From NCBI GenBank assembly GCA_009926865.1, contig RFOD01000014.1, positions 1-51,194 on the forward strand: a stretch of DNA of 51,194 nucleotides, in the 5' to 3' direction. How positions within the stretch are numbered: position 1 is the first letter of the stretch; each line of letters opens with the position of its first letter. Below, piece after piece: positions 44,374 to 51,194 of this stretch. A program made the position numbers and the translations under genes. The notes beneath the pieces were generated by a model, which saw nothing but the letters and a program-made list of their open reading frames with translations, was not told the origin of the DNA and made no database searches. Source of the DNA: Gammaproteobacteria bacterium (GTDB lineage Bacteria; Pseudomonadota; Gammaproteobacteria; Steroidobacterales; Steroidobacteraceae).

Positions 44374-45557
44374 ATCCAGCTATCCCCGCGCTGACGAAAA
44401 CACGCGACGAAAAGGCGCGTGGGAATTTTTTGCGATCGTTTCGGCGGCATATCTTTGAGGATTTAGCGCGGGTGATGCGTGAGGACTACGCAACGCAGGT
44501 CGCATCGCGCTCTCATGCTCAGGGCGCGCGGGATGCCGAGGAGATCCACCGGCTGATGCGCCAACGGTCGAGCTTTCAGTTCTATTCCGCTTTACGCGTG
44601 GCGTCGCAGGATTTGCTCTATCAGGTCGTGCGTCCCCCGATTGAGCGCATGTACCGCGTAAGCGCTTCAACAGCCAAGAGCACACGATCCGCAAAGGGGC
44701 GAGCTCGTCACGGGCGAACGGCTCGCTTACATCTTGAGCCCGGCTTGCCGGTTCCCCGTTCGGTGAGCGCCGTCGACATCCATCTTATGCCGGGCAGTTA
44801 TACCGCTGCCTATGCAGACGACGACATGGCCATGGGTGCGGTTTATGACGCGCGCCTGAGGATCTCAACCTTTGGGGTGTTTGGGCCGGATCTCGATGAC
44901 ATCGGTCAGAGTGTCGCCCAGCATCTACGAGCTCTGAAACCCGATTTTCAGCCGCGCCGTATTCTCGATTTAGGATGCACGGTGGGACATAACACCTTGC
45001 CTTGGCGTCAGGCCTTTCCTCGTGCCGAGCTACACGGAATCGATGTGGCCGCACCGTGCCTGCGATACGCCTATCAGCGGGCGAACACGCTACGGATGCC
45101 AGTCAATTTTTGGCAAATGAACGCTAAGCACCTCCAATTCCCAGATCATCATTTTGATGTCGTGTTTTCCTCCATGTTCTTACATGAAGTACCCAAGCGC
45201 GATATCCCCGTGGTCCTGCGAGAGGCGTATCGGGTCTTGCGTCCGGGGGGTGTGATGCTACACATGGAACTACCGCCCGCGTCTGCCATTCATCCTTACG
45301 ACTCGTTTTATTTAGATTGGGATGGGCGCTATAACAATGAGCCCTACTATCGATCCTTTCGGGCAATGAATCCGCGCGCTGCGGTGGCGGCGGCGGGATT
45401 CAAGCCACACGATTTTTTTGAATGGGTGGTTCCCTCGCAGCATGCAGCTCGGTTCATAGATCCGCTCGTCGAAGAGAGCCCGCCAGAGTCAACCGATGAC
45501 AGACTAGGTCGACTGGCGCAGGGGGTGAAGTGGTATGTATTCGGAGCTCGTAAATAA
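44355..45557 (+). CDS. SAM-dependent methyltransferase with novel N-terminal domain, copy 2
   Basis: The frame begins at GTG 44355 (400 residues); no ribosome binding site is obvious, so the start may be later. The architecture parallels the copy at 31792: a helical, basic N-terminal domain (about 20-135), then DIHLMPGSY (141-149). The Rossmann methyltransferase follows with DLGCTVG (205-211), HGIDVAAPCLRYAYQRA, the MFLHEVPK motif, LRPGG and the terminal WDGRYNNEPYY. Compared with copy 1 it has a longer, Arg/Lys-rich linker before the DIHL motif (102-125). The substrate is unknown. The stop overlaps the MFS start (TAATG), placing it in operon C with the M24 peptidase and KamA-like protein. 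Confidence 0.85.
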   Translation: MAFDQINPAIPALTKTRDEKARGNFLRSFRRHIFEDLARVMREDYATQVASRSHAQGARDAEEIHRLMRQRSSFQFYSALRVASQDLLYQVVRPPIERMYRVSASTAKSTRSAKGRARHGRTARLHLEPGLPVPRSVSAVDIHLMPGSYTAAYADDDMAMGAVYDARLRISTFGVFGPDLDDIGQSVAQHLRALKPDFQPRRILDLGCTVGHNTLPWRQAFPRAELHGIDVAAPCLRYAYQRANTLRMPVNFWQMNAKHLQFPDHHFDVVFSSMFLHEVPKRDIPVVLREAYRVLRPGGVMLHMELPPASAIHPYDSFYLDWDGRYNNEPYYRSFRAMNPRAAVAAAGFKPHDFFEWVVPSQHAARFIDPLVEESPPESTDDRLGRLAQGVKWYVFGARK

Positions 45558-46837
45558 TGCCGAAGCCTGAGGCCGCCTGGGGCGTTGTCGCTGCATCGGC
45601 GCTCGGGCTCGCGACCGGTATTGCGACCACGATCGTTGCCACATTTGGGATTTTTTCCGCGGCGCTGACGGTCGAGTTTGGTTGGAATCAGGGCGATATT
45701 TTTGCGGCTTTGATGGTGGTGACCGTGGTCGCGGCGGTGCTGGCGCCACTGATGGGCGCATGGGTCGATCGCTATGGCGTGCGCCGAGTGATCGGGCTGT
45801 CGTTCATCGCTGAAGCCCTCATTTTTTTATCGTTTTATTGGCAGGGAGAGAGTTTAGCGAGCTTTTATGGGCGCTATGCCGCGCTCGCCTTCTTAGGTCT
45901 TGGCACGACGCATGTGGCGTTTGCGCGCCTCATCACCGTCTGGTTTGAAGCGCGTCGCGGGCTCGCACTGGGGTTGGCTTTATCCGGCGTGGGGATAGGC
46001 GGATTTCTATGGCCACTCTTGATTCAGGGGGTCATCGAAAATTTTGGATGGCGACTCGCTTATGTGTCGATCACTTCGGTCATCCTCATCATCACTGTAC
46101 CCGTCCTCTTCATTTGGGTTCGCGAGCCCTCGCGTACTCAGGGGTCTCAGTCCGACTCCGTCTCGCGTAGAGATACCCCTCGCAATGAGGCTGCGACCGA
46201 TCGCACCGCGCAGTCGTCACCTCTCTTGACGGGGCTGTCGCTCGGGGAAGCCGTTCGGCAGGGCGTATTTTGGCGCTTAGTGCTCGCCTTCTTTTTGGTG
46301 GGCTTTGCGATTCAAAGTCTACTTGTGCACGTGGTGCCGCTCCTACGGTTGCGATCGATCGATGCGAGTTATGCGGCTCTCGCGCAGTCGTTGATGTTTG
46401 TCGCGGTGACGAGTGGTCGCCTCGTTACCGGCTGGATGATGGATCGCATTTTTGCGCCGAGAGTCGCAGCCGGTTTTGTGATCGTGGCGCTCGCGGGAGT
46501 CATGTTGATGGCGAGCGCGCAGAGCGGTGTGTGGTTTTTAGTGGGTGCACTCTGTGTCGGTTTGGCGGTTGGCGCAGAAGTGGATGTGCTCGCTTATCTC
46601 GTCAGTCGGTATTTTGGGATTCTGAGCTTTAGTCAAATTTATGGTGTCTTTTACGGAGTGTATTCTTTGAGTGGTGGCGTAGGTCCCTGGTTTACGGCGC
46701 TCAGCGTGGATCAAACGGGCGCCTACGATTTCGCGCTGATGACTCATGTCGGCGTTTTGGCGACGGGGGCTGCGATACTCTGGTGGCTCCCGAGGTTTCA
46801 ACAGCCGAGTGGATTGCAGGGCGAGCCTGCGCCCTAA
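45557..46837 (+). CDS. MFS transporter, monocarboxylate/oxalate-formate-type
   Basis: This 426-residue, 12-helix protein starts at an ATG that overlaps the methyltransferase stop. FGWNQGDIFAALMV after helix 1 and WVDRYGVRRVIG in the helix 2-3 loop, with FARLITVWFEARRGLALGLALSGVGIGG in helices 4-5, are usual for the MCT-like/OFA group of bacterial MFS transporters that carry carboxylates. A polar loop of about 30 residues separates the halves. It ends operon C. The 3' end overlaps the convergent antiporter gene by 4 bases. Confidence 0.9.
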   Translation: MPKPEAAWGVVAASALGLATGIATTIVATFGIFSAALTVEFGWNQGDIFAALMVVTVVAAVLAPLMGAWVDRYGVRRVIGLSFIAEALIFLSFYWQGESLASFYGRYAALAFLGLGTTHVAFARLITVWFEARRGLALGLALSGVGIGGFLWPLLIQGVIENFGWRLAYVSITSVILIITVPVLFIWVREPSRTQGSQSDSVSRRDTPRNEAATDRTAQSSPLLTGLSLGEAVRQGVFWRLVLAFFLVGFAIQSLLVHVVPLLRLRSIDASYAALAQSLMFVAVTSGRLVTGWMMDRIFAPRVAAGFVIVALAGVMLMASAQSGVWFLVGALCVGLAVGAEVDVLAYLVSRYFGILSFSQIYGVFYGVYSLSGGVGPWFTALSVDQTGAYDFALMTHVGVLATGAAILWWLPRFQQPSGLQGEPAP

Positions 46838-47829
46838 GTGCTCACAGCGAGCATGGTGAAGTAGCCGCTCGCGCTGACGACCAAAAGTGCTCCTTCCGTG
46901 CGCGATAGGGTGTGCTGTCCAAAGAAAGTCAGCCAGCATAAGCCTGCGATACCCAGCATGACGGGTATATCTCTGCGAAGAATGTCTGAGCTGACCGCAA
47001 GCGCAGGCGTTGCGGCGAGCGAGGCCACCGCCAGAATCGCCAAGATGTTGTACAAACTACTACCGATGAGATTACCAATCGCGACATCTCGTTCGCCGCG
47101 CCAGGTGGCTAATAAGGTCGTAGCGAGTTCGGGTAATGACGTGCCGATCGCAAGCGCTGTGAGTCCGATTACGGTTTCAGTGATCCCCCAAAATCTCGCA
47201 ATCTCGATACTGCTTGCGAGGAGTGTGTCCGCGCTGATCGATAAGATACCGATTCCGATGGCAAGCCAGAGCAGTTGACGAAGTAGCGTGGGGAAGAAGT
47301 GCGGGGTGGTTGGGCCTTTGATGCCCGTCGCCGCTTTGCCAAATTCGGCGATATACGCACGTCGAAATGCTTTCGATTCGCGACGTCCCAGATCAACGCG
47401 AATCAGCGTGTAGATCACTGCCCCGGCCAGTAAGGTCAATCCGTCGAGTCCCGACAGAGTGCCATCCCACCCTAAGATCCAAAGGAGCACACCGGACGTC
47501 ACCATCACCGGTAAGTCAAAGCGTAGGCTCAAGCTATGTAACGGCAGAGGTCTAAGACACGCGCTCGCGCCGAGGATGAAGCTCAAATTGAAAATATTGG
47601 TGCCGACAATGTTGCCGAGTACGAGATCACTACGATTCTCGGTGGCTGCGGTCACCGCGATGAATAGCTCAGGCGCAGAGGTGCCGAGCGAGACGACGGC
47701 GAGACCGATGATGATCGGTCGCATGCCGAACAGGGCGGCTAGACGACTCGCGGCACGCAATAACAACTCGGCTCCTCCCAGTAAGCCGGTCAATCCCAGT
47801 AAGAAAAACGCAAGCGTCGTCACGCTCAA
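46834..47829 (-). CDS. Calcium/sodium antiporter, CaCA family (YrbG-like)
   Basis: TTG 47829 is chosen because AAGGAG lies 6 bases ahead; an in-frame GTG two codons in is less well spaced. The 331-residue protein has two inverted repeats, with alpha-1 (GLAVVSLGTSAPELFIA, Glu54) and alpha-2 (GLTALAIGTSLPELATT, Glu234) carrying the cation-binding glutamates. A hydrophilic loop lies between the halves. The E. coli relative YrbG sits in the inner membrane and is thought to exchange Ca2+ for Na+. The gene lies 30 bases from, and divergent to, tadA. Confidence 0.93.
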   Translation of the reverse strand: MSVTTLAFFLLGLTGLLGGAELLLRAASRLAALFGMRPIIIGLAVVSLGTSAPELFIAVTAATENRSDLVLGNIVGTNIFNLSFILGASACLRPLPLHSLSLRFDLPVMVTSGVLLWILGWDGTLSGLDGLTLLAGAVIYTLIRVDLGRRESKAFRRAYIAEFGKAATGIKGPTTPHFFPTLLRQLLWLAIGIGILSISADTLLASSIEIARFWGITETVIGLTALAIGTSLPELATTLLATWRGERDVAIGNLIGSSLYNILAILAVASLAATPALAVSSDILRRDIPVMLGIAGLCWLTFFGQHTLSRTEGALLVVSASGYFTMLAVST

Positions 47830-47853
47830 GGCTCTCTCCTTACGCTAGGCTAG

Positions 47854-49700
<1,847 letters not shown>

Positions 49701-51101
49701 CCCGTGGCCGTATCGTCCGCATGAGTCTCGCGGATAATTGTCAAAAATTGCTGCACCCGATCGAGCATGAGCTTGGTTTCCCAGCCGCGGGCGTAGCCGT
49801 GTCGGACCTGTAGATACCAAAACTCTTCCGACAGTAGGGTTAGCCGTTCGCGCACATCGACCCAGGTATCGGGGTTGCCGCCTTGGCGCACGGTCAGTAC
49901 GCGAGCGTCCTCGAGGTGACCGTAGCCCATGTTGTAGGAGGCAATGGCCATCCAAGTACGATCAGGCTCGGGGATGCGCGCGGGGAGCTTGGTATGCAGG
50001 TTCGCGAGATAACGACTCCCCGCGAGGATATTTTCGCGGGCATCAAAACTATCTTTGACGCCGAGCATGCGAGCGGTCCTCGGCATTAGCATCATCAGGC
50101 CTTCTGCACCATTGGGTGAGCGTGCATCCGCGCTCCAACGAGACTCTTGATAGCCGAGCGCAGCGAGCAATTGCCAATCAAGACCAGTCTCTTCTGCCGC
50201 CGTCATGAAGATCGGTTGGAGGGCTGGCAGACGTTCCGCGATATCGGACGAGAAGGCGGACGCATCAAAATCATTGAGGAGCGCGGTCGGCGTGGGCTCA
50301 AGCTCGGGACTAGAAGGCGGCGCATAGTCGCGCGCGGCGGTAGCCAAAAACTCATTGGCCTCCGCGAGTAAATCCCGACCATCGTGCCGTACGATCCACT
50401 GCATGCGACGCCTCTCCGGGAGTGCAAATGCGACTCGTAGCTCAGGAAAGAGGGGCCAGCGCTGCGCAAATTCACGGCCATCGACCAAGGTGGCATCGGC
50501 GGCCTGACTAGTGACGAGCTCAAGGGGGTCGCGGCCGAGTTGTCTCGGCAGCACCGTCCAATCCAAGGCCGCGCGTTCAATCGCTGAGCGCGTTTCGAGC
50601 ACCGCCGCGGCGGTGCTATCGGCCAAGATCACAATCCGCTGACCCTGCAAGGCCGCCTCGTTCTTTGGGCGAGCGGCGCCACGCGCATACACCCAGAGGA
50701 GGGGGGACTCTGAGTAATCGCGGGTGGCCAGACCCACCCCTTTCCAGCCGCGATGCCAGGTCAACTGTGCGGCGGCGAGATCAATCTCTCGCTCTTTTAA
50801 TAGGCGTCGCAGGCTCGCTCGATCTGGGGCCGTGACGATCTCAAGCTCAAGCCCAAGATGCTCGGCGAATGCCGCGGCGAGGGTGTATTCATAGCCTGCG
50901 GGTCCATCGGCACCCTCGTAATACGTCGTCGGCAGGTTGAGCGTACCCACCCGCAGGCTGCCGCGCGCCTGGATCTGCGGTAAGACTTGGGTAGCGCGCC
51001 AATCCGAGCAAGCCCCAAGAAGCATGATGCCGATCAGGGTGGCGAAACGGGTTGAGCGGGCAGTGCCGGGCGAGGCCATGTGCGTTAGAATAACCGGCTC
51101 A

Positions 51102-51194
51102 GGAGAGGTACCGAAGTGGTCATAACGGCGCCGACTCGAAATCGGATGGTCGGTTAATCCCGGCACGTGGGTTCGAATCCCACCCTCTCCGCCA
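51102..51194 (+). tRNA. tRNA-Ser(CGA)
   Basis: Class II tRNA with a 7-bp acceptor stem (GGAGAGG with CCTCTCC), a discriminator G and encoded CCA at 51192-51194. The anticodon loop CTCGAAA has anticodon CGA at 51137-51139. A long variable arm follows, with GTCGG facing CCGGC, and the T arm is GTGGG-TTCGAAT-CCCAC. It reads UCG serine codons. It begins 22 bases upstream of the mltF start and on the opposite strand. A candidate -10 box, TAGAAT, lies at 51086-51091. Confidence 0.95.

Overview
The window looks like a compact chromosomal segment of a free-living, probably aquatic gammaproteobacterium. Base composition is roughly mid-to-high 50s % G+C by eye. There are three large TonB-dependent receptors and many secondary transporters, and coding density is very high: no gap reaches 300 bases. 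The AhpC fragment matches the start of the enterobacterial protein almost residue for residue. tadA and mltF sit close together at the right end, a pairing also known from E. coli (purL-mltF-tadA). I cannot assign a genus. No insertion sequence, integrase, phage gene or CRISPR array was seen. The only RNA gene is tRNA-Ser(CGA), which ends on the last base.

Region 1 (1-13416) begins with a truncated ahpC and a TauE/SafE permease. After these comes a set of genes that reads as peptidoglycan-peptide salvage: a TonB-dependent receptor, an APC amino-acid permease, an AmiD-like lipoprotein amidase, a serine beta-lactamase-family hydrolase and an M19 dipeptidase (the last three in one ATGA-coupled operon), then a divergent LD-carboxypeptidase and an Oar-like TonB receptor ending at a strong terminator.

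Region 2 (13502-20520) holds a PhyH dioxygenase, a sodium:solute symporter coupled to a glutathione transferase and an SDR, an alpha/beta hydrolase whose usual catalytic His position is Arg, and an MHS-type MFS transporter with a large soluble insert.

Region 3 (20509-46837) is a long accessory metabolic block. It contains a GPH transporter, aldehyde dehydrogenase, a small unknown protein, an alpha/beta hydrolase with His in the nucleophile position, an SDR, a frameshifted TonB receptor preceded by a tiny Cys-rich ORF, an OCD/cupin/hydrolase operon, and three tightly overlapping + strand operons. Operon A is PhyH, methyltransferase, FAD oxidase and a frameshifted FAD monooxygenase. Operon B is GMC oxidoreductase, MFS and a PrpE-like acyl-CoA synthetase. 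Operon C is a frameshifted KamA-like radical SAM protein, an M24 metallopeptidase, a second methyltransferase of the same unusual architecture, and an MFS transporter. A LysR regulator with a T-N11-A dyad lies between A and B. Uptake, oxidation to acid, CoA activation and amino/methyl chemistry suggest a catabolic or tailoring pathway for one complex substrate. The substrate is not evident.

Region 4 (46834-51194) is housekeeping: a YrbG-like Ca2+/Na+ antiporter, tadA, a MATE exporter, mltF and tRNA-Ser.

Two genome-scale traits recur: ATGA/TAATG stop-start overlaps inside operons, and convergent genes that overlap at their 3' ends instead of being separated by terminators. Three genes carry frame disruptions of different kinds (+1, -7 or equivalent, +2), all inside region 3.
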